Shown here: piece by piece, positions 1-8,142 of the stretch
How the letters are laid out: every line of letters begins with the position of its first letter
Position numbering within the stretch: position 1 is the first letter of the stretch
Source: Pseudomonadota bacterium
Lineage (GTDB): Bacteria; Bdellovibrionota; Oligoflexia; Oligoflexales; Oligoflexaceae
DNA length: 28,378 nt
Direction of reading: 5' to 3'
Assembly: GCA_029556045.1 (NCBI GenBank)
Contig: JAKQGS010000180.1
Coordinates: 1-28,378 of the forward strand
Made by a program: the position numbers and the translations under genes
Notes under the pieces: generated by a model
The model's input: only the letters and a program-made list of their open reading frames with translations
Told to the model about the DNA's origin: nothing
Database searches by the model: none

Positions 1-715
1 TCACGACGTAATACAGCTCGGTGGCCTTTTCGGTTGGCCCGGAAATAATGAGTGGCGTGCGGGCCTCATCGATCAGGATCGAGTCAACTTCATCCACGAT
101 GCAAAAATAGTGATCCCGTTGCACATAACGGGACAACTCAGTTTTCATATTATCCCGCAGATAGTCGAACCCGAACTCGTTGTTGGTGCCATAGGTGATA
201 TCGGCATGATAGGCCTGGCGCCGATCGCTGTCTGATATGCCATGTACGATCAAACCCGTGGTCATGCCGAGGAAACCGTAGATTTTTCCCATCCATTCGG
301 AGTCCCGCCGTGCCAGGTAATCGTTCACGGTGATAACATGGGTACCTCGCCCAGTCAGGGCGTTCAGATAAATGGGAGCCGTGGCGGTCAGGGTTTTCCC
401 CTCACCGGTTTTCATTTCAGAGATCTTTCCTTCATGGAGGGCCATGCCGCCAATCAGCTGAACATCAAAGTGTCGCATGCCGGTGACCCGTTTTGAGGCT
501 TCCCGCACGGTTGCAAAGGCCTCTGGCAACAGGGCCTCCAGAGTTTCACCCCTTTGCAAACGGCCTTTGAATTCCTGGGTCATTTGGGCCAGCGCTTCAT
601 CGGAGAGCGCGGCAAATTTAGCCTCGAGGCTGTTGATGCGATCAACGACCCCGCGATAGCGCTTTATTTCACGATCATTTTTAGTGCCAAAAATTTTACG
701 AACGATATCCATCAT
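1..715 (-). CDS. secA: SecA preprotein translocase ATPase, N-terminal part (runs off left edge)
   Basis: SecA is the cytoplasmic motor that pushes unfolded preproteins through SecYEG using ATP. The 238 visible codons cover the N-terminus and most of nucleotide-binding domain 1. They include the Walker A stretch MKTGEGKT (residues 101-108), [10 protein letters not shown] (129-138), [16 protein letters not shown] (173-188) and the DEAD-box-like [15 protein letters not shown] (207-221). The N-terminus [13 protein letters not shown] aligns well with other SecA proteins. I chose the ATG at 715. An in-frame ATG at 730 would add five residues, and neither start has a strong ribosome binding site. 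The remaining three quarters of the protein lies outside the window. The upstream neighbour on the same strand is an envelope M23 peptidase, 298 bp away. Confidence 0.97.
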   Translation of the reverse strand, partial: MMDIVRKIFGTKNDREIKRYRGVVDRINSLEAKFAALSDEALAQMTQEFKGRLQRGETLEALLPEAFATVREASKRVTGMRHFDVQLIGGMALHEGKISEMKTGEGKTLTATAPIYLNALTGRGTHVITVNDYLARRDSEWMGKIYGFLGMTTGLIVHGISDSDRRQAYHADITYGTNNEFGFDYLRDNMKTELSRYVQRDHYFCIVDEVDSILIDEARTPLIISGPTEKATELYYVV

Positions 716-1013
716 AAATGAGGACCCCATGAAGTTAGTTCGGGATCATAGGCTGGCGAGGCATTTCGAATGACGGTTGCAAGTTAAGCCTCATCGACAG
801 AGTCGCCAGGTCAAGATGTCACATGATTTTGGGTCCATGCACACCGGCTTTGCGGCATCACTCATCTGGGGGCTTTTGGTCAGACTTCCATCCATCGGAT
901 TCGAGACGATCGCCAATAAACCTAAAACATCTCTCTTTTTATTATATTAACGAAGATATTGCCAAAGGAGAATCACTGCAGACCTTCGAAAAGCCGAGGT
1001 TTCTCACGAATGA
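716..1013. other. Intergenic region upstream of secA
   Basis: I see no convincing gene in this 298-bp gap. On the minus strand a perfect TATAAT lies at 946-941 inside an A+T-rich patch, which could be a -10 box for secA. No good -35 box sits 16-18 bases upstream of it, and the leader would exceed 220 bases. A plus-strand open frame across the region has no family features. No clear terminator follows the M23 gene. Confidence 0.35.
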
Positions 1014-1982
1014 CTAGTCCAGATTGTCCAAAATAAATTTCCGTGGGTTAACAGGCCGGCTATTCACTAAAATTTCATAGTGAAGGTGTGGGCCGGTGGT
1101 CCGCCCACTCATGCCAACCGTGGCAATTTGGTCGCCTCTGCGTATTTTTTGACCAGCATGGACCAGATTTTGTGCATTATGACCATAGCGGGAGACGATG
1201 CCATACCCGTGAGCGATCATCAGGAAATTGCCGTACCCTTCCTTGGCACCAGAAAAGATCACCACACCATCGGCGGGTGCGTAAATCGGCGTTCCCACTG
1301 GTGAGGCCACATCGATACCGAGGTGCATGGCTTTTTGACCGGTAAAGGGCGATATCCTTGAACCAAAGCCGGAGGTGATCCAGCCACTGACCGGGGTGAT
1401 GGAGGGTATGGAAAGAAGCAGGGTTTTTTGTTGGCTGAGGTCAGAAAGGAGATGCTGCAGCTCCAAAGCGTTTTTATTAGCTTCCCGACCGATGCTTTCC
1501 AGCTGGCTGAACACGGGCCGAAAGATCAACTTTTCCATGTTGATACCAAGGGGAAAGGCGTTGCTGCCATCGGGTTTGGCACCCTGCTGTTGGGATTCGT
1601 CGGTTTGCTTTTTTGCGATGCTCATTTCTTCAGCGGTGAGGGGACCGATACCCGTTTCCTTGCTGACACGCTCGACACGGACCTGGGTTAATTCACCAAG
1701 CTGGGTGCTGTAGTCATGTACGCGTCGCAGGGATCGTTTCACATCCTCCAGATTGGTCATCAACAGACGGGCTTCTCCCTTTAGCCCTTCATTTTCAGCG
1801 ATCACCTCGAAATAGGACTGTCTCAATTGTCTGAGCTGAAAATAGTCGAAGAACAGAAAGCCGGTGATGGAGGCAAGAAAAAATGCGGCAACGGCCAAGA
1901 GATTGACCACAAGACGCGGAACAGAGAACTGCCGCGTCGCGTTGGCGCCATCTGGGATGATTAATATTTGAATTCGACGCAT
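1014..1982 (-). CDS. Membrane-anchored M23 (LytM-type) peptidoglycan endopeptidase
   Basis: A 322-residue protein predicted to act on peptidoglycan in the periplasm. It has a short basic N-terminus, one transmembrane helix (about 25-46), a coiled-coil stretch (about 48-90), a linker, and a C-terminal M23 domain (about 200-316). The zinc and catalytic residues are all visible: H220 and D224 in HLGIDVA, H268 in SRYGH, and H299 and H301 in GPHLHYE. It should therefore be an active enzyme, unlike degenerate LytM activators such as EnvC. The layout of a transmembrane anchor, coiled coil and LytM domain matches many delta-like homologues found next to secA (recalled, not searched). It lies 81 bp downstream of the PP2C gene and may share its transcript. 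The start codon lacks an obvious Shine-Dalgarno. Confidence 0.92.
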   Translation of the reverse strand: MRRIQILIIPDGANATRQFSVPRLVVNLLAVAAFFLASITGFLFFDYFQLRQLRQSYFEVIAENEGLKGEARLLMTNLEDVKRSLRRVHDYSTQLGELTQVRVERVSKETGIGPLTAEEMSIAKKQTDESQQQGAKPDGSNAFPLGINMEKLIFRPVFSQLESIGREANKNALELQHLLSDLSQQKTLLLSIPSITPVSGWITSGFGSRISPFTGQKAMHLGIDVASPVGTPIYAPADGVVIFSGAKEGYGNFLMIAHGYGIVSRYGHNAQNLVHAGQKIRRGDQIATVGMSGRTTGPHLHYEILVNSRPVNPRKFILDNLD

Positions 1983-2063
1983 AGGAAAGACCCGGAAATA
2001 AGCGTTGTATCCTGTGACCGTATGCAGAGGTTCTTGCCCTGCTACATGATCGGTAAAAAACCT

Positions 2064-2810
2064 TTATTCCTGAACCTTTATAATAACAACAGTGATATTG
2101 TCTTCACCACCGCGATCGTTGGACATTTGAATGAGGGGTTCGACTGCCGCCGGCCCCAACTCCCGGGTAATACTTGATATTTCTTCATTATTGACCTTGC
2201 CATGCAACCCGTCGCTGCAGATGAGCAGCAGATCTCCCGGAAAGAGGTCCACCACCATGGTGTCCACATCCTCCTCCTCCTGATAACCAACACTGCGGGT
2301 GATCACATTTTTCAAGTGGTGTTGTTCGGCATCCTCCGGGGTCAGGACCCCGGCGCGGATCTGCTCATTAACCAGCGAGTGATCATAAGTAATTTGATAA
2401 AGAAATCCGGATCTTACAAGATATATCCGGCTATCGCCCACATGGGCACAATAGGCCTTTGAACCGATCACTTTGATCACAGAGGCGGTGGTTCCCATCC
2501 CGCGAAGTGCTGGTTGTTCGATGGAATGCTCATAGATGCGGGCCGAGGCGAAATTAACCGCATTGGCAAGTTCTGATAAGACTTCGTTATCGTTGTTTTT
2601 TTCGGAGAATTTTGCCGGATTTTTTCCCAGATACTCCTGGATCTTCTGGACGCAGAGCTGGCTGGCGATTTCCCCACCTGCGTGTCCTCCCATACCATCC
2701 GCCACGACAAAAAGTTTCATCGCGTCGTTCACCAGAAACGAATCCTGGTTACTGCTGCGGACCCGCCCGACGTGAGTGCTGCCATTTGTGATCAACGCCA
2801 TCGCCATCAT
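2064..2810 (-). CDS. PP2C-family serine/threonine phosphatase (Stp/PrpC type)
   Basis: A single-domain cytoplasmic PPM phosphatase of 248 residues, the usual size of bacterial Stp/PrpC enzymes that reverse Hanks-kinase phosphorylation. The metal-binding motifs are intact: GRVRSSNQDSF (15-25), VVADGMGGHAGG (35-46), GMGTTASV, HVGDSRIYLVR, LICSDGLHG and the C-terminal GGEDNITVV. The reading frame extends upstream to a TTG at 2846. I chose the ATG at 2810 because AAAGG precedes it at good spacing, and the extra twelve residues look non-coding. No Hanks-type kinase is present in the window. Two other signalling genes, an FHA-HD-GYP protein and a PilZ protein, lie further upstream. A promoter-like pair fits just ahead of this start. 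Confidence 0.93.
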   Translation of the reverse strand: MMAMALITNGSTHVGRVRSSNQDSFLVNDAMKLFVVADGMGGHAGGEIASQLCVQKIQEYLGKNPAKFSEKNNDNEVLSELANAVNFASARIYEHSIEQPALRGMGTTASVIKVIGSKAYCAHVGDSRIYLVRSGFLYQITYDHSLVNEQIRAGVLTPEDAEQHHLKNVITRSVGYQEEEDVDTMVVDLFPGDLLLICSDGLHGKVNNEEISSITRELGPAAVEPLIQMSNDRGGEDNITVVIIKVQE

Positions 2811-2844
2811 CGAAGCCTTTTTGCAATTTGCGAGCGATCTTAAC

Positions 2845-2873
2845 AATGTAGCAGCTTAGGGGGGAGTTTTGAA
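2845..2873 (-). promoter_or_regulatory. Candidate sigma-70-type promoter for the PP2C gene
   Basis: On the minus strand TTCAAA (2873-2868) is followed after 17 bases by TACATT (2850-2845). Each box matches four of six consensus positions. Transcription would begin near 2838, giving a leader of about 28 bases that contains the Shine-Dalgarno of the PP2C gene. This rests on pattern only. Confidence 0.35.
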
Positions 2874-2911
2874 GATGAAACCCGAAAATATCACCAAATT
2901 TAATTAAAAAA

Positions 2912-4621
2912 TCAAATAACATAGACAGTGCTGATCACCACCGGCTTTTTGATCATATAAACCGCCAGCTCTCGGCGCAGGTGGGTCCCTAAATGATCAT
3001 TGTAAGCCGCATGATTGGCGCCGGCACGGAGCTCATCGAGAGGTTTGCCCGTGGCAAATTCTGCCAATCTTGCCTCAGCCCTGGTCAAGGCCTCCCCACG
3101 TGGGGTCGGTAGGCCGCGGTATTCGAAATGTGGACCTTGTAGCCACCGGCCTGCGGTTTTATCCACAACGCCACTCAGGACCACCAGTCCCGAGTCACCG
3201 ATTTTTAGACGTTTACGCATGGTTTCATAGTCCATAGGCAACATCGACCAGGAATCTATAAAGGTCCTCTCCATCGGCGGCAAGAGTTCCACCTGGAGTT
3301 CACCATCCGGGCTTAATTTTAATGAAGTGCCGGATTGAACCGCAACCACTTCCGGCTCGTGTTGGTTTTGGCGTCCGATATCCCCATTGGCCTGCAGGTG
3401 GGAAAAGGTTCCATGCACGGGAACAAAATACTGGGGCCGCAGACAATCGAGCAGCTGGTCAAGCTCTTCCTGATGGGCGTGACCGGACACGTGGATACCG
3501 GGATGGGACTTGGCTGTAATCACATCCACCTGCTGCTTTTGACAAAGGGATATCAAGTCACTCACGGTTTTTTCGTTACCGGGTATCACCCGGCTGGAGA
3601 AGATCACGCGGTCATGCGGGAGCAGAGTCACCATGGAGTGCTCCCCCCTGATGATTCGGGACAATGCCGCCCGATGTTCACCCTGACACCCACCCGCAAG
3701 AACAATAATGTCGCCTCGGGGAAAGCGATCCAACTGTTGGGCGTCTTTGATAAAGGACACCTCTGGCACGTCGTGCAAGATATCCTGGGCCAGTGAAATC
3801 GTCTTGCTGATACCCTGACCGGCGATCAGCACATGCTTGCCAAGGCTTTTGGCAACCTCCAAGACTAACTTCAAACGCCACCAATTACTGGAAAAAGTCG
3901 AGAAGACCGTTAAACCACGGGCCCCTTTGATGACTTCATGCAAGGTGGACAAAGTTGAGGACTCACCGGGGCACGCTCCGGGTGTGGGAGCATTGGTACT
4001 GTCGGCAATCGCCATACGGATGCCGCGCTGTCCCAGCTGGCGCAGGGAGTTCAAATCTATGGGCGCATCAAAAACCCCCGAAGCATCAAATTTGAAGTCA
4101 CCGCTATGGAAAACGGTATTGGTGGCGGTTTGCACGATGAGGGAACAGGCCATGGGGATCGAATGATTGACGTGAAACCAGCCAAAACGAATGGCGCCAT
4201 TGGTGACCTGGTCACCCGGCTCTACGATATTCAGGGGGAGTTCTGCGGAGTGGCGGTGGTTGCGTGTAAACTTATCGCGGATCAGGGCCGCCGTCCAACG
4301 AGTGCAGTATATCGGTGCTGGAAACCTTCGATAATAATACGGAAGCGCACCAATATGATCCTCGTGCCCGTGCGTCATAAGGTATGAATGGACACCCCCA
4401 TGCCTTTCTATGAACTGAAAAGCGTTGGGGATCGAGAATTCGATGCCAAGATGATGCGCCTCGGAAAAAGTCAAACCGCAGTCCACCAAAAAGAGCCGAC
4501 CCTGATGAATATACGCGGTCATGTTGCTGCCGAATTCTCCGCAGCCCCCAAGAAAGACTATTTCAAGGTCTGGTGAAAATGCCTTGGAGGAGGAATTCGA
4601 TGCAGGTGCATTGGTATTCAA
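2912..4621 (-). CDS. rnj: Ribonuclease J (metallo-beta-lactamase/beta-CASP RNase)
   Basis: RNase J is an endonuclease and 5'-to-3' exonuclease used in RNA decay and processing. From the TTG at 4621 the protein has 569 residues, typical for the family. It shows the metallo-beta-lactamase motif HGHEDHIGA (H84, H86, D88, H89), FHSGDFKFD, ADSTNA, IPGNEK, the beta-CASP motif VSGHAHQEEL and VPVHGT near the end of the catalytic core. A C-terminal extension of about 150 residues follows. The start is uncertain. The frame stays open to a GTG at 4759, but that would overlap the upstream gene by 98 bp with no Shine-Dalgarno, and no ATG occurs between. Some family motifs are unusual: GGCGEFGSN for GGLGEIGKN, and FSSNWWR where an Asn-x-His-Arg is usual. 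It is the last gene of the run that begins with the ExbB-like gene. Confidence 0.93.
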   Translation of the reverse strand: MNTNAPASNSSSKAFSPDLEIVFLGGCGEFGSNMTAYIHQGRLFLVDCGLTFSEAHHLGIEFSIPNAFQFIERHGGVHSYLMTHGHEDHIGALPYYYRRFPAPIYCTRWTAALIRDKFTRNHRHSAELPLNIVEPGDQVTNGAIRFGWFHVNHSIPMACSLIVQTATNTVFHSGDFKFDASGVFDAPIDLNSLRQLGQRGIRMAIADSTNAPTPGACPGESSTLSTLHEVIKGARGLTVFSTFSSNWWRLKLVLEVAKSLGKHVLIAGQGISKTISLAQDILHDVPEVSFIKDAQQLDRFPRGDIIVLAGGCQGEHRAALSRIIRGEHSMVTLLPHDRVIFSSRVIPGNEKTVSDLISLCQKQQVDVITAKSHPGIHVSGHAHQEELDQLLDCLRPQYFVPVHGTFSHLQANGDIGRQNQHEPEVVAVQSGTSLKLSPDGELQVELLPPMERTFIDSWSMLPMDYETMRKRLKIGDSGLVVLSGVVDKTAGRWLQGPHFEYRGLPTPRGEALTRAEARLAEFATGKPLDELRAGANHAAYNDHLGTHLRRELAVYMIKKPVVISTVYVI

Positions 4622-4661
4622 TCGTATTGATCCATATTTGAATGGTGCCGGCCTTTGTAGG

Positions 4662-6335
4662 TTAACCCCGCGATTTCTCAAATACAAGAGGGTATTTAAT
4701 TTGAACGCTTCCCCGTTTGGGACGGGGAAAACGCCAGGACGCGATTTTGCTTTTAACACAGGAAATCATAGGGCGATCGGCAATGGATGACGAGACCAAC
4801 TCAAGATCGGAAAGCGTGCCGCGACTATCCAGCCGCCATTGAAACATCATGGAACCCGCCAGATTCTGGTTGCGGCGTAGCGCCAACTCAAAACAAAGCT
4901 GCAGTTCAAATTTACGGGATTGCACCAACTCTTCGATCAGGTGAGGATCGATTTCGCCAATCAACGGTTCACGCACCTTGTCTGGCTTTTTTCCGGCACT
5001 GATGTCGCCAGCGGGAATTTCGCGAAGTTTGGCATCGAGGGCGGCAAAGTCATTGGGCAGCTCATAATTCAGGGTGCCGAATACCGCAGGAATACCGATG
5101 GGGTCTTGCGGATGCGGCGGTGTCGAGGATGGGCTTTTATGGTTTCGAATCTTCTGCCGAACCCGCACTGCCACATTGGCCAGAGTTTTTGCTTGTAGAT
5201 ACATGGTTTCTTCATCAGTCTTCAGGCCAAATACACCAATTTTGGCAATATCGTCATGGGATTTGCCTTTGGCACCGCCACCCACATTTTTGTAATTGCC
5301 AAATTGGTATTCTGCGTCCTCTCGAAATTCCGCTGCAACTTTCCGTCTGGCTTCCAATGCGACTTCAAGGCTTTGATGATAGAGCGCCAATTTGTCGATA
5401 GTGCGCTTCACCCGGCCGGGATAACTCTCCCCAATTACCGCGGGAACCGAAACAATACTGGTTCCGGCTTTGTGCGAGCTGATTCGGTTGGCCTGCTCCT
5501 GCTTCATTTGAAGTTGTGAACGACGTTGCTGGGCGTCTTCATGTATGGCGATAATTCGCTCCGTCGCGAGTGGCTTAAGTTGGTCAAATGGTCCATTGGT
5601 TTCCAGCCCCGAAACCACCAGAGCCAGAGAGCCATAGTGCTGCGCCAATGCTTTTAATGGAGTGCGGCGATTGAGTCTATCCTGCAGGGCTTCCGGCAAA
5701 GTTTCAATGTGGCCGGGGTTGATGAAAGGAATGACGTATTCCGTTTTTAAATCAAACAGAGACCGAGGTCGGGAATCAGGACGATTCAATAACCCATAAA
5801 TAACCCCACCAAAAATAACGAGCGAGGCCATGGCCGCCATGCCAAGAACGGTGAAATCATGCTTATCGGGAAGAAATAGACGGGGTAGGCTGCCACGATA
5901 GGTGCGATCTGTTTTGATGGACTGATATTTTGGCTTAGCTGGAGCGACAATTTTGATCAGCACATCAAGGCCCAAAAATTTCAGGCTGGCCTTGTCACCG
6001 GGCCTGAGACGATACTCCCGCATCCGGCTATTGGTAGTACCAAGATCGATCAACCTCCCCTCGCAATATACGAAACCGGACCAGTTGGAGTCTGGTTGAA
6101 TGATGACAGCTTGTTCGCGGACCTCACACACATCGATAGGGCGACTAAAGGGAAAAAGTGGCAAGTTTAAGTGCGCACTCTTATGAAAGATTCGCACCTT
6201 ACCGCTATGCCGGATAGATCGCGAGTAACGATCCTGCACCTCACCGTTCTGAAGCACTTCCAGAATGAGTTGATCGGGCGTGGATTTTTTTGTGCGTTTT
6301 TTCATGGTTTCAATGTATTTTTGTTTCAAATCCAT
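4662..6335 (-). CDS. AgmX/PglI C-terminal-domain protein (TonB-like, single-pass inner membrane)
   Basis: A 557-residue protein with a cytoplasmic N-terminal region, one transmembrane helix (about 161-183), a long charged periplasmic region with a Gln/Arg-rich coiled-coil-like stretch, and a C-terminal domain (about 466-553). The C-terminal domain matches the AgmX/PglI family pattern: two spaced cysteines (C481 in LCFELAL, C526 in ISCVKSK), then SWRFPRP and a final IKYPLVF. In Myxococcus such proteins (GltG/PglI and GltJ/AgmX) belong to the gliding complex driven by the TolQR-like AglRQS motor. The N-terminal region (about 20-130) could be an FHA-like beta sandwich, but the usual FHA residues are missing. 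The start overlaps the preceding ExbD-like gene by 26 bp; an alternative ATG lies at 6305. A role in envelope-spanning force transfer is inference from family and neighbours. Confidence 0.85.
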   Translation of the reverse strand: MDLKQKYIETMKKRTKKSTPDQLILEVLQNGEVQDRYSRSIRHSGKVRIFHKSAHLNLPLFPFSRPIDVCEVREQAVIIQPDSNWSGFVYCEGRLIDLGTTNSRMREYRLRPGDKASLKFLGLDVLIKIVAPAKPKYQSIKTDRTYRGSLPRLFLPDKHDFTVLGMAAMASLVIFGGVIYGLLNRPDSRPRSLFDLKTEYVIPFINPGHIETLPEALQDRLNRRTPLKALAQHYGSLALVVSGLETNGPFDQLKPLATERIIAIHEDAQQRRSQLQMKQEQANRISSHKAGTSIVSVPAVIGESYPGRVKRTIDKLALYHQSLEVALEARRKVAAEFREDAEYQFGNYKNVGGGAKGKSHDDIAKIGVFGLKTDEETMYLQAKTLANVAVRVRQKIRNHKSPSSTPPHPQDPIGIPAVFGTLNYELPNDFAALDAKLREIPAGDISAGKKPDKVREPLIGEIDPHLIEELVQSRKFELQLCFELALRRNQNLAGSMMFQWRLDSRGTLSDLELVSSSIADRPMISCVKSKIASWRFPRPKRGSVQIKYPLVFEKSRG

Positions 6336-6825
6336 ACTGCGTTATGCCAACCGAGGCCAGGGTGTATAAAAACGGGCGAATATGGGCATAGGTCAGGCGT
6401 TCATCCACCGCTAATACCGCGGTCATTCGCGTGGGGGGGGCCTCCATGTTGAGGGCAAATGAAACAGCTTCCTTTTTCAACACCCCCTCCAGATAGTCCC
6501 GAAATGCGGCAAAATCGGCGGGATCAGCCTGCTGGAGGGGAAAGCGAAAAACTTTCTTTTGACTGGTCGTCAATATCATTTCGTCCCCGCGGGGAAAAAT
6601 AGCCAGCCAGATCGCTCCTTCTTCCTCACGCTCGGCCTGAAAAACCGTAAGGTTAACCTGATTTCCCAATCGTGGATTAAGGCTTGGCAGGAGATGACCC
6701 GTTAACATCAGGACCAGCGCAAAGCTGGCCAGGGCTGGGATCGGAAACCACCACAAACTGTGATCAAGGCGATTTTTAACCTGAGTTATGTAGTCACTTG
6801 GTACTCCGTGCCGTGATTCTTCCAT
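6310..6825 (-). CDS. ExbD/TolR-like protein 2
   Basis: A 171-residue ExbD-topology protein with a short cytoplasmic tail, one transmembrane helix (about 24-46) and a periplasmic domain. The domain ends with the ExbD-like pattern LTYAHIRPFLYTLASVGITQYGFET. I placed the start at the ATG at 6825, which overlaps the upstream stop codon as TGATG and follows a G-rich stretch; a GTG at 6828 is directly adjacent. In ExbD, TolR and AglQ/S the helix carries an essential Asp after a Pro. Here the matching stretch FPIPALASFAL has Ala at that place and no acidic residue within the membrane. It is probably translated together with the other ExbD-like protein and the AgmX/PglI-type protein, which it overlaps by 26 bp. 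Confidence 0.82.
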   Translation of the reverse strand: MEESRHGVPSDYITQVKNRLDHSLWWFPIPALASFALVLMLTGHLLPSLNPRLGNQVNLTVFQAEREEEGAIWLAIFPRGDEMILTTSQKKVFRFPLQQADPADFAAFRDYLEGVLKKEAVSFALNMEAPPTRMTAVLAVDERLTYAHIRPFLYTLASVGITQYGFETKIH

Positions 6826-7370
6826 CACATGATCCCCCCGCCAAGTATGACGCGAGCTTCGGGAAAGCCTAACCGCAGACCGGCTACGGATTGAATCACC
6901 ACCGGCATCGGTATCTCATGGGATGGAATGAACAATATAACCCCTGGATTGAGTGGGCTGCGTCCAGGTGCTGGTTGATAGGCGCCGACTTTTCTTACCA
7001 GAGCATCGATATCGGGCGCGCCGTCACGATGCTGCACCACAAACTTCTCAGATCCGGACGCATAATCCTCGCCAAAGGCCTTGAATGGCCCGAAGTAAAA
7101 GGCCGAGCCCGTCAGGACAATGGCCAGAGAGGACTCCCCAAAAGTTGCTGAAGGCTTTTCGCGAAAATTGTGCGTGCCTCCGTCTTCGGGTGGAGTCGCT
7201 ACCACGGGAATTTCCAGAGGCACCAGACCAAAAGTGGACGATAAAAAGGTGGAACGCAGGCAAAACGTCAGCGCCCCCAACAGCCCAATGACAGCTGTTA
7301 CGGCGGTGGGAAGATTCCAGGTTGAATCAGATAATCTCTTCTTCGTCCTTGATATCTTCGACTGAAGCAT
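6825..7370 (-). CDS. ExbD/TolR-like protein 1
   Basis: A 181-residue protein with a basic cytoplasmic tail (KISRTKKRLSD), a transmembrane helix (about 19-39) and a periplasmic ExbD-like domain. The domain ends in PMPVVIQSVAGLRLGFPEARVILGGG, the usual ExbD closing pattern. The open frame extends to 7448. I chose the ATG at 7370 because the basic tail followed by a Pro-led helix then aligns with ExbD; the overlap with the ExbB-like gene is then 44 bp. ExbD and TolR have an Asp three residues after the Pro, as in PLVD. Here the stretch is LPTAVTAV, with Val at that site and no acid in the helix. Ion coupling by the classic route therefore seems unlikely unless another residue serves. Confidence 0.82.
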   Translation of the reverse strand: MLQSKISRTKKRLSDSTWNLPTAVTAVIGLLGALTFCLRSTFLSSTFGLVPLEIPVVATPPEDGGTHNFREKPSATFGESSLAIVLTGSAFYFGPFKAFGEDYASGSEKFVVQHRDGAPDIDALVRKVGAYQPAPGRSPLNPGVILFIPSHEIPMPVVIQSVAGLRLGFPEARVILGGGIM

Positions 7371-8142
7371 CGTCGAGGCTTTCATCCGCATCCCTGCTTT
7401 TAGTATTGACTGGATCCGATTTAGAGGCATCCGCTTCATAGCTATCACTATCGCTGGAGAGCGATGAAATTCCGGAGCTCATTCCTCCCCCTTGGGGGGG
7501 CGCCGCTACATAAGCCATTTCCTGGGGAACCAGAAGATTGCTGAGTACGGTGACACCGTAATGAACTTTGTCGGTAATGCGTAAGGCGGTTGCTTTCAAT
7601 AATTGATGAGCACCCAGAAACAGCATACAAATCAACAGACCGAGTGCGGTAGGATTCAGGGATCCCGCAATGCCGTTAGCAAGACGGGCCTGCTTTTCTG
7701 AAGTATCAAGAATCACGATGGAGTCAAATGCCGACCACAACCCGTCAATGGTGCCTAAAATCCCGACGAGCAATATAATCGTGCCCAGTGTGGGAATGCT
7801 ACTGATGCGGGCTTCGAGCTTGGGGAGAAATTCGATGGTTTCTTCCTCAAGGGTTCCTTTCACCGTTGTGGGATCTCGTTCCGCCGCCTCCAAAACTTTT
7901 TGGCTGATGTGCGGCAGTGAGGTATGGGACGCGCTTTTGCAAATGTTGATGGCGCGATCCAGGTCTTCAGCCAGAATTGATTTTTTGAGGTTTTTGATGA
8001 ATTTGTTGAAATCAATATGATAAACCATCTGCAACATGAAAAAGCGTTCGAAGATAACGATAGTGCCAAAAAAGGCGAGAACCAACAGGGTAATGATGTA
8101 ACCATTTCCGTTTTGCAGGCTGGTAGCCAGGTGACTCCACAT
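7327..8142 (-). CDS. ExbB/TolQ/MotA-family channel protein with long acidic tail
   Basis: A 271-residue ExbB-type inner-membrane protein. It has a first helix followed by the family's Glu-Arg (ERFF, 32-35), a cytoplasmic loop, and helices two and three: IPTLGTIILLVGILGTIDGLW (116-136) and LANGIAGSLNPTALGLLI (154-171). The GT pair of helix two and the Thr of helix three (T165) are kept. The Glu of the IAEAL motif in ExbB/TolQ is Gly (G160) here. After helix three comes an unusual Ser/Asp/Glu-rich tail (about 220-271). The open frame reaches 8301, but the ATG at 8142, preceded by AGGACGGAC, gives a normal ExbB start. It is the first gene of the ExbB-ExbD-ExbD-AgmX/PglI-RNase J run. Confidence 0.88.
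   Translation of the reverse strand: MWSHLATSLQNGNGYIITLLVLAFFGTIVIFERFFMLQMVYHIDFNKFIKNLKKSILAEDLDRAINICKSASHTSLPHISQKVLEAAERDPTTVKGTLEEETIEFLPKLEARISSIPTLGTIILLVGILGTIDGLWSAFDSIVILDTSEKQARLANGIAGSLNPTALGLLICMLFLGAHQLLKATALRITDKVHYGVTVLSNLLVPQEMAYVAAPPQGGGMSSGISSLSSDSDSYEADASKSDPVNTKSRDADESLDDASVEDIKDEEEII

Noticed and set aside
2048..2066. Terminator after the PP2C gene, from a GGTTTTTTACC string
   Set aside because: The possible stem is only three base pairs and no real hairpin-plus-T-run is present.
3335..3796. Plus-strand 153-codon open frame
   Set aside because: It lies wholly inside RNase J on the other strand and shows no family motif.
4622..4759. Longer RNase J from a GTG at 4759
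   Set aside because: It would overlap the upstream gene by 98 bp with no ribosome binding site and adds an N-terminus unlike the family. The TTG at 4621 gives the usual length.
5940..6275. Canonical FHA domain at the start of the AgmX/PglI-type protein
   Set aside because: The region may be a beta sandwich, but the Gly-Arg, Ser-x-x-His and Asn-Gly residues of phosphothreonine-binding FHA domains are not seen.
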